Shown here in pieces: positions 21,004 through 52,136 of a DNA stretch of 64,000 nt. Source of the DNA: Lycium barbarum (Eukaryota; Streptophyta; Magnoliopsida; Solanales; Solanaceae); NCBI RefSeq assembly GCF_019175385.1, contig NC_083337.1, positions 49,824,938-49,888,937 of the forward strand, in the 5' to 3' direction. The notes beneath the pieces are model-generated. The model did not search any database. It saw only the letters and a list, made by a program, of their open reading frames with translations, and had not been told where the DNA came from. The position numbers and the translations under genes are program-made. Each line of letters starts with the position of its first letter. The first letter of the stretch is position 1.

Positions 21004-24000
21004 TGTTATATCCCGCATTTTTGTACAATCGGATAATTCTAGGTAATTGCGGGAAGATGACAAGCAAGGCCTTATTTTTATTTTGTTAAGCATATGAGTT
21101 GCTTATGAAGAATTTAGAAGCGGAAATATTAAGAAAGGCTAGGGGCAAAAAGGTAAAATGGAAATATGACTCGTGGAAATATGGAGGAAGACGAAGGGTA
21201 AAATTGGAATTCGGAAAAAAATTATTTGTCATGAAGAACAAAAAAAAAAGTGGGCTTATGTTTGGGCCTTGTTGGCCGTCCAAGTGGTGGGCTAAGCCCA
21301 CAAGTGGACTTGGACAAAATAAGGATAAAAGATGACTTAGTCATCTTATTTCCAAAACCTTCTAGACATTTCCAGAAACCAAGAACAACAAAAGAAAAAG
21401 AAGAAGCTTCAAGGGCCTTTCGGCCAAGTGCAAAAATTGCCAAGAAAATTGACAAAAATTTCTTCAAAAATCATTTCCTACCAATTGAAGGGTTCCTAGT
21501 AAAGTGAAGTGGCCTTTGGAGCAAGAAAAATTCATATTCTTGCAAGCTGCAAGGCATAGCTAAGTGGGAAGTCAAGGAGAAAAGGTAAGAACTTATACTC
21601 TTTTATATGTCATGGATGTTTATGTATGTTGTAGTGTACAAAAATGGATGAAATTCATATGGAATATGAACATGGGGGTGTGGCCGTGCATGTATGTGTG
21701 TGTGTAGAAATCAAGTTTTAATTATTTTATCTAGTGGATAGTTGTGGTTGTAATGAATGCTATGTTAATAATGGAAGTCGGATGATGTTAGTGAAGTTGT
21801 AGCCATGTGTGTATGATGTTGGCCGTGAGTTGTATATCACATGTATAGCCGTGTATATTTGGTGAATCATGAAGGAATGGTGAGTAAGTTTTATTTAGTA
21901 TGTTGGTTGTTGTGTTGTGAATTTTATGTTGCAAATAAAAGCCTAATGAGCTTAGTGGAGTATTAGTAGTTGGAGGCTTGTTTTGGAAGATTGTATAAAT
22001 TAAATATGATGGTTATGCATGTGTTAGTGTGAAGTTGTTAGTGCGTAAATTATTAAGTTGTTATTGTTTTTATTGGAGTTGGAAGGCTTTGAAGGAAGTA
22101 GTATATTGATTGAGTTGTGATAATGTATGGATTGAATATGGAAATTGTTAGTATGGTTGTTGACATTATGTTGATAGTTTAGCCGGGTTGAATTCCCGGA
22201 TTGTTGTTGATTAAAAATTGGCTAAGTTGAATTTTGGGGATGGTGTATTTACAGGGGAAGTGCTGCCGAAATTTCGGTAGACAAGTGTTATCTTAAGATT
22301 CAACTTCTAAATGCTCTAATCAATGTTTGGTAAATGTGACCAAATTGTAGATTTTGGCGGATTTGCAACTTGAATTTGGAGTGGCATAAGGAGCGGAAAA
22401 AGGTATGTAAGGTTTTACTCTTTCTTCCTTGGCATGTCTTAGGCATACTAGGTTGGATACGAGCCTCGGAGACAACTCTATTCTCCGGAATCCGCACCTA
22501 AAGTTACCCCTTTTTTATTCAGTAGAATTGAATTAGATATTCATGAACAGTTGGAAGAATTGCCTAGATATCTAGAACTTGCACAAATGAGACTCGACCA
22601 CCTTAAAAACTCTCACAAGTGACGTCATGGAATGTAATGTACGTAAATTTGGTACGCCGCCTCATTTGATCCGAGGTGGGCCCATTGTTCCCGGATTTTC
22701 CTTATTGTTCCGTTTGACTTATTTTGGAGTAGAATCCAAAGGAAACTTTTGATCCTTGTTCCGTTTATCAAACGACAAGTACTGCACCCACTCTAATGAG
22801 AATATTTCTATGATGATAATGATAATGATGATGTAAGGAAGAGAATGTGTCTATGATAAGTATGACGAGAATGATTCCATGACTGAGAGTCCTAAGTTAA
22901 GAATCCAAAGTGAATATGAAAGTGTTAAACTAGTTCTTGATCTTTAATTCTATTCCTTAGTTATGACACTATTTTTCTAAAGATTACAAAGCATATGAAT
23001 TGACGTCTATGATGCCCATGATTCCATTCTATGTTTCTTTTAATGCTATTCTCTGTTGATAGTCTCGCCTTAAAATACTCGTTCCTTCGAGGTGAGACAA
23101 AGCGATCACGGTTATTCCATAATGTAATCGGAGGTCACCGACCTTACGTCACTCCGATGGATACATGATTTTCTTTGGGTTCTCCTGCATGCTTATATGA
23201 CATATGTATACGAGATATGTATATGTACATGGGGTGGGGGAAGGATGGGGGATGGGAAGGGAAACATGTTTCATTGCCACCTGGTCAGCTGGCGTTATCA
23301 TCCCGGACGCGGGATGCCCGGACGCGGGATATATGGGCGAGCCGACGTATTTCAGTTCTATGTGGGCGAGCCGACATTGTTCAGTCCTATGATATAACAT
23401 GCTATGATATAACATGCTATGATATAACATGATATGATATAACATGATATGATATGACATGATATGATATGACACGATATGATACGATATGATACGATAT
23501 GATATGATATGATAAGACATGACATGATATAAGTTCTATTTTCTATGTCTATGAAAAAGAAATGTTTTCAAAAGGGAAAGACAAGCATGCATGGTATCCG
23601 GCCTGAAAGGGTATTCCTATGTACAGGTTACTTTTTTGTCTCACTATATGTCCTATGATCCCATGATATTGTTAATCATACCTTATATTTCCGTTTGTAT
23701 TATCTTCCACGCCTTACATACTCGGTACACTATTCGTACTGACGTCCCTTCTTGTGGACGCTGCGTTTCATGCCGCGCAGGTCAGCAGGTAGACAGATTT
23801 GACTCCTAGGAGCTTCGTCAGCAGTATCGTAGCAGCGCTCCAGTTGTTCCGGAGCCTCAGTTCCTTGGTACTACTTTTGTGTATATATTCGGGCACGGCA
23901 GAACCCGGCCCTTCCTATGTATATGTGTACTTTGTTTAGAGGCTCGTAGACAGATATGTACAGTTAGATGTTTTGTACTTTTGATTGTCCTCGTTGCTGT

Positions 24001-24184
24001 ATAATGTGCTAGCAAAGTTTATTAGCCTATGTTTATAATTATGCCACTAATGTTAATGTTAAGTAACAAAAAAAAATATGGTATAGTTCATACGGCCCAC
24101 TCAGTAATAGAGGTAAAATGATAGATAAGGGGTGCTCGGTACAAGTATCGGGTACTCGTCGCGGCCCCTAGTTGGGTCGTGACA
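21004..24184 (+). mobile_element. Solo LTR 1 (3.18 kb), target duplication ATACT
   Basis: It starts TGTTATATCCCGC, ends GGTCGTGACA and is flanked by perfect 5-bp duplications ATACT (20999-21003 and 24185-24189). There is no PBS, gag or pol inside, so this is a solo LTR left by recombination between the two LTRs of a gypsy-like element. Internal landmarks are a donor-like AAAG|GTAAGA at 21584/21585, the 12-bp palindrome CCGAAATTTCGG at 22266-22277, a GGTATGTAAGG block at 22402, an ATGATATGACA-type tandem repeat at 23390-23530 and a CGGTAC...GTACTG hairpin at 23723-23741. Confidence 0.93.
23390..23530. repeat. Tandem ATGATATRACA-type repeat inside solo LTR 1
   Basis: About 140 bp of short imperfect repeats (ATGATATAACATGCT, ATGATATGACATG and similar). 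It makes a spurious minus-strand ORF rich in Ser, Tyr, His and Ile. Shorter runs of the same kind occur at 51270-51320 and near 61640-61690, in the matching parts of other LTRs of this family. Confidence 0.85.
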
Positions 24185-25817
24185 ATACTCTACCAGGGTG
24201 ACATAAGGTCGTGAACCCCCGATTCCATTATGGAGCATTTACACATATTCTGCCTCACCTTGAAGGAAATAGTATATAAGGTGAGTGTGTACAACAAAAA
24301 ACATCATCAACTTTAGAGGAACATCATATCATGGACTCTAGAATCTTTAGACTCAAGCTTATCATCATCATTATTGGGCTCGCAACATATCTCTTATCTC
24401 ATATAGCTATTCATGAACATGAACTATTAGCTTTCCGGAGCATAGAAGATTCATGGGAGAGAAAGAATAATCATGTCATAGGATTCATGCCATAGAAAGA
24501 AAGGACTAGCCTCACATACCTTTTTCGTTTAGCTAATCTATCGCTTGCTTGTTCTCTTTCGATGCCCACGTTTCTACCTTTAAGAGAATTCACATTAACA
24601 TTAGCTAATTGACTTCTTAAACGTGCTTACTAGAGCTAAAGAAAGTTGGGCAGCATTTCCTTTGTTTATGCAACTTTTCCCATATTCTATATCAACTCCC
24701 AAACAACCATAACAACATTCACAAAATAATAGACAACAATCATCATTCATCTACACTATCCACATTTCACAATTTCTCTTCATTTTCTCCATAATCACGG
24801 TCATAGCTCATTATTGCATTTTCTCATATATAATACTTATTACACATTCTAAATGTCATTCATAACGTATTTACAATCACAACATACCAATATTCATAAT
24901 TCAATCCAACTACTATTTCACGATGACACTATTCACTCATTTGTAACCCATTTTTCTATATCTTTCTACAATTCAAGTGTCTTAGCCTTCCAATACCTTA
25001 AACAACATGGAATGGTCATAAAACTCACCTTAAATGATGGATGAACAGCCCCTGAGTGGAACTTCTCTTCTTGCACAAAAACCCTAGCTCACTTCTTTTG
25101 AGTTTTCTTGGTGTAGATGAACTTTTGCTAGGTTTCATACACTTGTTTTCATGAATTTGGTGTAGTTGATCATGGTTTTCCCTTGAATTCTTGTAGATGA
25201 AGTTTGTGGAACCTTCTAGAGGTCTAGAGAGATGAAGAAGTGTGTGTGAAATGAAATAAATGAAGTGGGATCACATATATATAATTGAACTTATTCAGCT
25301 TGTCGGGACTTCCACGGACACTTCCACGGTCCGTGGAATATTGTACGGCTCGTGGAACTGGTCGTGGATCACCACCAGGAGATCACCATCTCTGCTGGGT
25401 ATTCCACGGACCAGTGCACGGTCCGTGGAAAGTTTCACGGTCCGTGAAAGGGGCCGTGGAACTCACAGCTTTTTCCGAAGTTGTCCACGTCGTTTCGTTT
25501 GATCTCCAATCCTTATACAACCTTCTTAACACTTGTTTAATACTTCATTAATGATCTAAATATCCCTATAACTCATCCTCAATACCTTACCAAACAATTC
25601 TTAACGCAATAATTTATGAAACCTTTCCTAAACCTCACTTATACTCCACTTATCTTTATCAACCCTTATTCCATCAATTCATATAGCTTCAGGATCTTAA
25701 CGTACGCATGATAAGACCACCAAATATTCGTCTTATGGTCTTAAGAACTTCCTGTTACCCTCAAGCTCACATCGGTTCATTCATTGTGTGACGACACGAA
25801 ATTTCCAAGGTGTAACA

Positions 25818-26847
25818 GTTAGTTCCGAAAATGAGAGTTACATTGATATGGCCCGCGTCCGAGGTTCATTCCGGAGCGGAGGTTTATGCTCGGGTCCGAG
25901 GAGTGAGTCTGGAACGAGTGGTACATGGACACCATGGGTCCCCTGCAGGTCGTGACATCTGAGCAATGACTTCAGTTAGCATGTGCGTACAGTTCGAGTG
26001 ATTGGCCAGTGCATGGCATTACATTGCATTGCATTGCACATCATTACATTTTATTCTGCATTATTATATGCTCGTTTTTTTCTAATTTTGGTATGGATGT
26101 TGAATGTCTCTTGTGATATAATTATGACCATTGACTGAGTTAAATTGTGGATTAGTGACTCTACCTAGGGAAGGGACTTGGACTTGTGATTATCAGGTGA
26201 GATTATTGAAACTTGACAAACTTGTGGTTTAGAAGCTTCATCTTAGGCTGTGACTTTGTTATGGGATATTCTGTGACTTGGATTTGAGTATTAAGTGTCT
26301 ATTTGTTTACCTGGTTGATTTTATACTTATATGCGTGAAAACTATCTTAGTCGGCCTATGATGCTTACCGGTAAATAGTGTTTGTACTGATGGTACCTTG
26401 CTGCGCCCTTTTTTAGTGCAAATTGTGTTCCAGAGATTTCATTCAGACTACATCTCTAGCTTGAAGCTAGTTTGCTCGATCAGATCCAAGGGTAAGCTTC
26501 TATCCATGCCATGCCACCTGAAGATCTCGCTTTCCAGATGTCTACTTTCATTCCAGACATTATTTGTTATTATATTTGAGATATACTTCATTCTTTAGAC
26601 ATTGTTGGTTAGAGTCCTTGTACGATGACTTTCAGATTTTGGGGGTGTAATAGTTAGACTTCCGCACTTATACTATCTATTAATTACGACTTGTTTTATT
26701 TATTCGTTCATTCACTTATCCATTGTTTGTTAATAAATGATTAAAGAAGTTGAAATTGGTTAATGATTAATTGGTTAACGGGTAAGGGTTCGCCTACTAG
26801 TGATAATAAGGTAGGTGCCCGCACGATCAGTAATTAGGGTCGTGACA
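25818..26847 (+). mobile_element. 3' part of another LTR ending GTCGTGACA
   Basis: Non-coding sequence that ends GGGTCGTGACA at 26847 and is followed at once by a gypsy RNase H remnant, so an LTR end inside pol is likely. Its 5' part is missing because the minus-strand element begins at 25817. It contains a short GCATTGCATTGCATT repeat near 26025. No target duplication can be verified. Confidence 0.5.
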
Positions 26848-27000
26848 AGAATGATGATACATATGACTTGGAGTTGGCGATGGTTGTGTTTGCACTTTAG
26901 ATTTTGAAATATTACATGTATGGAGTATCTTGTGAGATTTATACATACCATTGTAGCTTACAAAACATATTCAAGCAGAAAGATTTGAATTTCAAGCATG
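26848..27000 (+). pseudogene. gypsy RNase H fragment
   Basis: The plus-strand translation shows a decayed version of the RNase H segment present in elements 1 and 2, with recognisable YDLELA, IYT and IFKQKDLNF-like pieces and an in-frame stop. It covers about 50 codons and nothing else of pol is attached. It is the remains of an older gypsy element that received the LTR to its left. Confidence 0.7.
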
Positions 27001-28498
27001 ATGTGTCGTGAAATTATGACACTTTCTCCACATTTGCATAAGCTTTTAATGTCTTTTATGTACATTTTCTATCATTTCTTATGTTATTTAATATTTTGTA
27101 GAAATTATGAGTCAAAGTGTCAAAAACAAAGCAAAAGTGTAGGATTACACTTGTTGAGGGTTTTTCGACTAGTGGGACAGTCAGCCACAAAAGATTCCAG
27201 AAGTTGTCAATTTTATAGACCAATCAGTGAAATCAATCAACGAGCCGTAGAAGTGACATGTGAGCTGCAAATGCCTTCTTTATAGCAAGCTGGAGTCTGA
27301 AACACACTAATTTTGAGAAGATTGAAGGTGTAGTTTTTGACTCTCTGTTGTTCAAGCGCAAATTCAGTCACGAATGCCTAAAGTTCAATTATATTATATC
27401 TAACTATATCCAAGTCTTTCTTATTATCATTATTTGGCTGACTGATATGTATTATCTCCATTGTTTAGTATCAAAAGCGAGTAGCAATATAAAGAAGAAC
27501 TGAATAATATTCTCTTAGGGTTTAGAATTTTGTGAACTTCACACACAAATGCTTGTAGTGCAATCATTTATGTCTGAACTTCATGCACAAAGTCTGAACT
27601 ATAATATTTATACATAAATGCTTGAAATTCAGGAATCGAATTTTCCCTTGCCAATAATTCCACATCAAATAAAAATGTTGAAAGTTTGCTGCCAAAAGTT
27701 ACCAGAGAAATCTTTATTTGAATCAACTTCATTTTTACTCTTGTTCGTTCTTTATCCGGAAGATGATAAAAAAAATATATATATATATTGATAGGCAAAT
27801 TTTTATAACTTCGATCGCGTATATCTAAAGTTGGTTCCAAGGAAATTAAACTTGCAAAAAAAATTATACTATGCAACTAGCCTTAAATAAGGACAGGGCC
27901 TTAAAATCGGCTATCCATCCACTTAGCCCTTTAAAATGGTTCTCACCCCTGAGAAAACTTCGATGTACATCAAGGGGGAAAAAATTATTTCAAAATCCAT
28001 TCAATCAGAATCATAAATTGTTTAACATAATTACGTCGAGATCTTTCTAAACTATCTTGACCTTCACGTCTACTAATTATCTACTTCACTTACATCAATT
28101 TAAAGAGCGAAGTGCCTATCTGCTGCTTCGATCTCAAAAGTCAACTTGGATACGACGGTTGCTAACCAAACAAGTCACACATCCCTAATTGCTTTCACAA
28201 TTTAACACCATTAACACTAATACAAGTATGCCTGTCAGTGACAGCTTTTACAACAAAAAAAAACATGTACTACCTTGGGGTTAGTATAAGATTACTGGAG
28301 TACCACCAGCCACTGGGACACAACTAGTGCAAACTCACAAATAAAATAACTATTATACATCTACTTAGTGTACAAATTATACAAATATCCTCACCCCACC
28401 CCGGGATCTATAATGATACGATAAGGCATCAGTTATGACGAGATTCAAGTGCAGTCACTTCAACCAGAATCAACCTAAATAGCTAATTAACGAACTTC
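27001..28498. other. Intergenic DNA 3' of GCN5
   Basis: AT-rich sequence between the last gypsy scrap and the GCN5 stop codon. No gene was recognised. It should contain the GCN5 3' untranslated region (reading leftward from 28498). Near 27540-27630 short imperfect repeats around TGAACTTCA and CACAAATGCTTG occur. Confidence 0.5.
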
Positions 28499-47864
<19,366 letters not shown>

Positions 47865-47961
47865 TTCAAACTATGATGATTCTAACAAATTTTGAAATTA
47901 ACGGAGTAGGCTTTCTGCTTGAATTATTAAGCTTTAAAAAGAAAATGACTTTTCTTCTGTA

Positions 47962-47969
47962 TATTTATA
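47962..47969 (-). promoter_or_regulatory. Predicted TATA box of GCN5
   Basis: TATAAATA on the minus strand lies 98-105 bp upstream of the GCN5 ATG, a distance that would give a 5' leader of about 70 nt. The surrounding ATATATTTATAAAGGAGGGA text recurs at 48161-48180, so the box belongs to the local repeat unit. The start site has not been shown. Confidence 0.5.
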
Positions 47970-48661
47970 AAGGAGGGAGGAACACAGCAGTCCCTGCCCT
48001 GTACCCTTGGATTTTCAAATTGTATCCGCTGTGAATATTCGTACCAAAAGTTATATAATTTGTACACGTTATTCAGTAATTTTTATATCTCATCATGTAG
48101 ATATATGTCATAATACTTAATATTTATTCCCTTCTCATATATATACATATTTTCTTCTATATATTTATAAAGGAGGGACGAACACAGCAGTCCCTGCCCT
48201 GTACCCATGGATTTTCAAATTGTACCCGCGGTGAATATTTGTGCCAAAAGCTATATAATTGTACACTTTATTCAACAATTTTTATATCCCACCACATACA
48301 TATATGTCATAATACTTAATATTTATTCTCTTCTCATATATATACATATGCACTTCAAATTTAATTCTCCATCATATATAATAAGTGTCAAGGAGGGACG
48401 AACACAGCAGTCCCTCCTTGTACCCACCGCTTTTCAAATTGTATCCACAGTGAATATTTATACCAAAAGTTATATAACTTGTACACTTTATTCAACAATT
48501 TTTATATCCCACATAGACATATGTCATAATACTTAATATTTATTCTCTTCTCATGTTCTCATGTATAGACATATGCACTTCAAATTTAATTCTCCGTCAT
48601 ATTTATTTGCTCTGTGCACTTTTACTTGTTCACTTTTGACTTTTCGTGTTCTAGCTGAATA
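47970..48661. repeat. Repeat array upstream of GCN5, units 1-3
   Basis: Three units begin AGGAGGGASGAACACAGCAG at 47971, 48171 and 48391 (about 200 and 220 bp apart). Each continues through a GTACCAAAAG-like block and TGTCATAATACTTAATATTT. The array continues beyond the solo LTR at 52137. Its class is unknown. Confidence 0.85.
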
Positions 48662-51600
48662 TGTTATATCCCGTATTTTTGAACGTCAGATTATTTGTAA
48701 GCTGAGGTGGGGCCCACACATCAAAAAAAATTTTTGAACATGTGACAAGCTATATGAATCACATATGTAAAGTTAAACACAACTCATGAAGGACACTTGG
48801 GCCAAATCAAAGTGGAAGCCCTCCAAACGAATATTTTTAAGAAAACGTTTCCGGGTGACCTGACTTGGAGGGGCAAAAACGGTATTATAAGTTTGGAATT
48901 TGGAAAAATACCAAGAGATAGAAGTTATAGATAATTGAATTAGCTTTCCAACCATAGGTCGAGGGTTCCCAGGTGACGTCGGTACAAGGAGATATGAACG
49001 TTTTAAGGTCGAAAGGTCAGTGAGCTAGGCCCAACTCGGGACCAACCGAGTTGGCCCAAAAAAATAAAATGAAAATTTAGGCCCAATGTTTAAGGGGTGG
49101 CCGGCCAAGTGAGGCCCAACCCATGGCTTTAATGAATATTTCCATGTGCTAATTAATTATAAATGGTCATTATCTAATAGAATTTTCAAGAAGCAAAGAA
49201 AGAAGAGAAAGGAGAAAAACCAAGAGCAAACATAAGAGCCATTTCGGGTTGGCCATAGAAAAATCACCCTAAAAAAATCTTGACTCTAAAATTATTTTCT
49301 TGTTGAATTCCTCCTAAATTAAGTGTCCTCTACAACTTGGTGCAATTGTTTGGGAGAATAGAGCACTTGTTCCATCAATCTCACACTTGGGTTAAGTGAA
49401 GAAGTTGAAGAGAAAAGGTAAGAATTTATCCCTCCTTACTATGTTATGAAGGTTGGTTTATGTTGTAGTATATGGAAATGAGTAGAAATTATGGAAATAA
49501 GAAAGTTTGCAAAGTGGGGGTGTATGTATGGAGCTAGCCGTGTGTGTATATATGTTGTATACATATGGTGAGTTGAATTTTATGTTGTATTTTAGTTGTG
49601 GTTATGGTGGAATTTATATTGGAAATGAAAGTTGAATGAATTTGGTTGAAGTTGGAAATATAGGTGTTGGCCGTGTGGTACATGGAAATTGAAATGGAAA
49701 TGAATTAATGTTGTTTAATATGTTAGTTGTGTTGTTGTGATCCTTGCAATGTAAATGAAAGTAAAATGGTTTAAGTTGGTATTGAAATGGAATGTAGAAG
49801 TTTATGTCATTTTAGTATGATTTTATGATATTGTGGAAATGAAGTCGTTAAGGTGTAAATTATGATGATTGTTGATGAAGTTGGAAGATAGAAACATGTT
49901 ATGAAAATGTTTGTTAAAGATTAGAAGTTTTGGTGGAATTGTGACTTTGGTGGAAAGTTTGTATATTGTGTATATCTTGTGAATATTTTGTGGAATTGAT
50001 ATGAAATGCTTCCAAATTATATTGTGATGATCTTGATTAATGATGAATGTGAAACCCTTGAGATTTGTTTGGAAATTTGAAGTTGAAATGGAAGTATCGC
50101 ACTATGTTGGAAAGGGAACTAGTTGTGCCATATTGTGTCTTGTAGTTATTGTTGTTGTTGTTAGTGTTGTTATTGGGTTGTTGATGATTGTTTTGGCCGA
50201 GTTGAATTCTCGGGGATGCTATACGTATAGGGGAAATGCTGCCCAAATTTCTGTAGAAAAGTGTTGATTTGATATTTAAGTCCTAAAGTCTTAGGGTTAA
50301 CATTTGGTAAATGTGACCATTTGTAGATTTTGGACGAAACAGGAAGTGAACTTGGAAAGGCGTAAAAAGCATAAAAGGTATGTAAAGCTATCCCGATTCT
50401 TCTTTTGGCATGTCCTAGATGTACTAGGATTGGATTCGAGCCTCGGAAAATATTCTGTCTTTCGGAATCCGCGTTTGAAATTGTCCCTTTTTCATTCAAT
50501 GGAATTGGACCCTATAAGTATGCTTTGTTACAGAATTGTGTAAACTTCCGCAAATTGTCTAGAAAGTTATGAAATGTCCCTAGGACCTCCGTAGGTGACT
50601 CCATAAGCTTAATATACGTAATTTGAGCCCACCGCTTCGGTTGTCCCGAGGTGGGCCCACTATTTCCGACTTTACCCTTTTTGTGTTTATAACTTAATTT
50701 CAAGCGGTTCTAAAGGAAATGCCTTAACTACTCTTCTAACTACCAATGATACTGATTCTAAATACTTTATTGAATCTCTGTAAAGGTATGATATTTTGTG
50801 TCTCATTTAGTCTCCCACTATTCCCGCTTTGCCTTTTAGTGTACTATTGCCTTATTTTCGAACAATATAAAATGAAACGTTTTAACTATCCTTTTAACTA
50901 CTAAGGAAGATTGTTTTAATGATTCCCTCGAGTCTGGTAAACTATTTTGGAATATGAAAATGATCCCAGAAGGATTATTCTTCCGTAACTCATTATGACA
51001 TACGACATACACTTACTATGATTCTGTCCGATTTTATTGGTTTGATTTGTCATTCGATATGCCTCATTGAGTCTCTGGAAATATATGGTATTTTTATTGC
51101 ATTTAGTTTCTCACTACTCCATTCGTGGATGCCTCAATGTTTCCCACACTCAGCCCGGGCCAGGATATGTTGTCAAGCGTATTCCACTGCATTGTTCGCC
51201 GTGCCTCGATGTGAGGGGGCAGGTATATATGTACATGGGTTGTGGAGTATGATGTGCCATGTACACACATTCTGATATGATATGATCTGATATGGCCATC
51301 TGATATGATATGTTATGTTACGGGGTTATCCCCTATTCTGCTCCTTATGTGTTGTGGCACCAGCGTCAGGGGGTGGCCACGTTCTGTTTGCCGAGTCCCT
51401 TGGCAGGGGTCGGATATGATATGGTATATGTTTCTGTACACACTCCTCATGTTTTGAAAATATGCATTTGATACTTCGGATGTTACACTCACTTCTCTGT
51501 AAGTTCTGTTTCGGTTATGATCTTGTTCCGTAATGGGACCAGGTACGACATATGTTTTCAGCGAATACTATTTATGCTATATGATCAGCATTTTGCTAAT

Positions 51601-52136
51601 CTGGATATTCAGTTCATTTTCTGTATCTTCTGCTTCGATTATGACTTTGTTTACTACGTTCCGTGCTTTACATACTCAGTACATATTTCGTACTGACCCC
51701 TTCCTTCGGGGGCTGCGTTTTCATGCCGCGCAAGTACAGACGACAGATTTGCTGACCCGCCTGCCTAGGACATCTATTCTGCTATTTTGGGAGTGCTCTT
51801 TTGTCCAGAGCCTATATGTTGGTACAGTCTGCTGCTATTGTATATATGTATGCTATTCAGGGGTATGACGGGGCCCTGTTCCGTCTTATGATTCTGTTAT
51901 AATCTGTAGAGGTCTGTAGACATACTTGTGTGGGTTCTGTATATGGTTTGGGATGATATGATCTGTGACAGCCTTATCGGCTTCCATGTACTATGTCGGT
52001 TCATTTATGATAATTACTAACGCCAATTGACTTTTACATTTAAAAATATTCTACTGATATGCTAGTCTGGGTTATTGGGTACGTTTGGGTGTCCAGCACG
52101 GACACTAGTCGCGGCCTACGGAGTTGGGTCGTGACA
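48662..52136 (+). mobile_element. Solo LTR 2 (3.48 kb), target duplication GAATA
   Basis: It begins TGTTATATCCCGTATTTTTG, ends GGTCGTGACA and has perfect 5-bp duplications GAATA (48657-48661 and 52137-52141). No PBS or coding domain occurs inside. Landmarks are a TATA-like TTATAAATGG near 49160, a donor-like AAAAG|GTAAGA at 49417/49418, a degenerate CCCAAATTTCTG palindrome at 50242, a GGTATGTAAAG block at 50377 and the CAGTAC...GTACTG hairpin at 51677-51695. It inserted into the repeat array about 800 bp upstream of the GCN5 start codon. Confidence 0.95.

Larger units (their letters stand above)
20079..25817 (-). mobile_element. 5' LTR of the minus-strand element, split by a solo LTR
   Basis: On the minus strand it begins TGTTACACCTTGG at 25817 and ends GGTCGTGACA at 20079. 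A solo LTR (21004-24184) sits inside it. Without that insert and one copy of its target duplication the LTR is about 2.55 kb, the same size class as 14015-16507, with which it shares blocks (for example around 24190-24300 against 15420-15540). It carries ACGGNCCGT-type motif pairs at 25326/25345 and 25418/25437, a TATA-like box near 25270, a donor-like AAG|GTGAGT at about 25028 and a degenerate form of the CAGTAC hairpin at 20526-20544. The element's 3' LTR was not found. Confidence 0.85.

Noticed and set aside
23149..23520. Minus-strand ORF rich in Ser, Tyr, His and Ile repeats
   Set aside because: It is the translation of the ATGATATGACA-type tandem repeat within solo LTR 1.
50037..50499. 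Overlapping ORFs within solo LTR 2
   Set aside because: They lie inside a non-coding LTR, one has an Asn run from GTT repeats, and no domain is recognisable.
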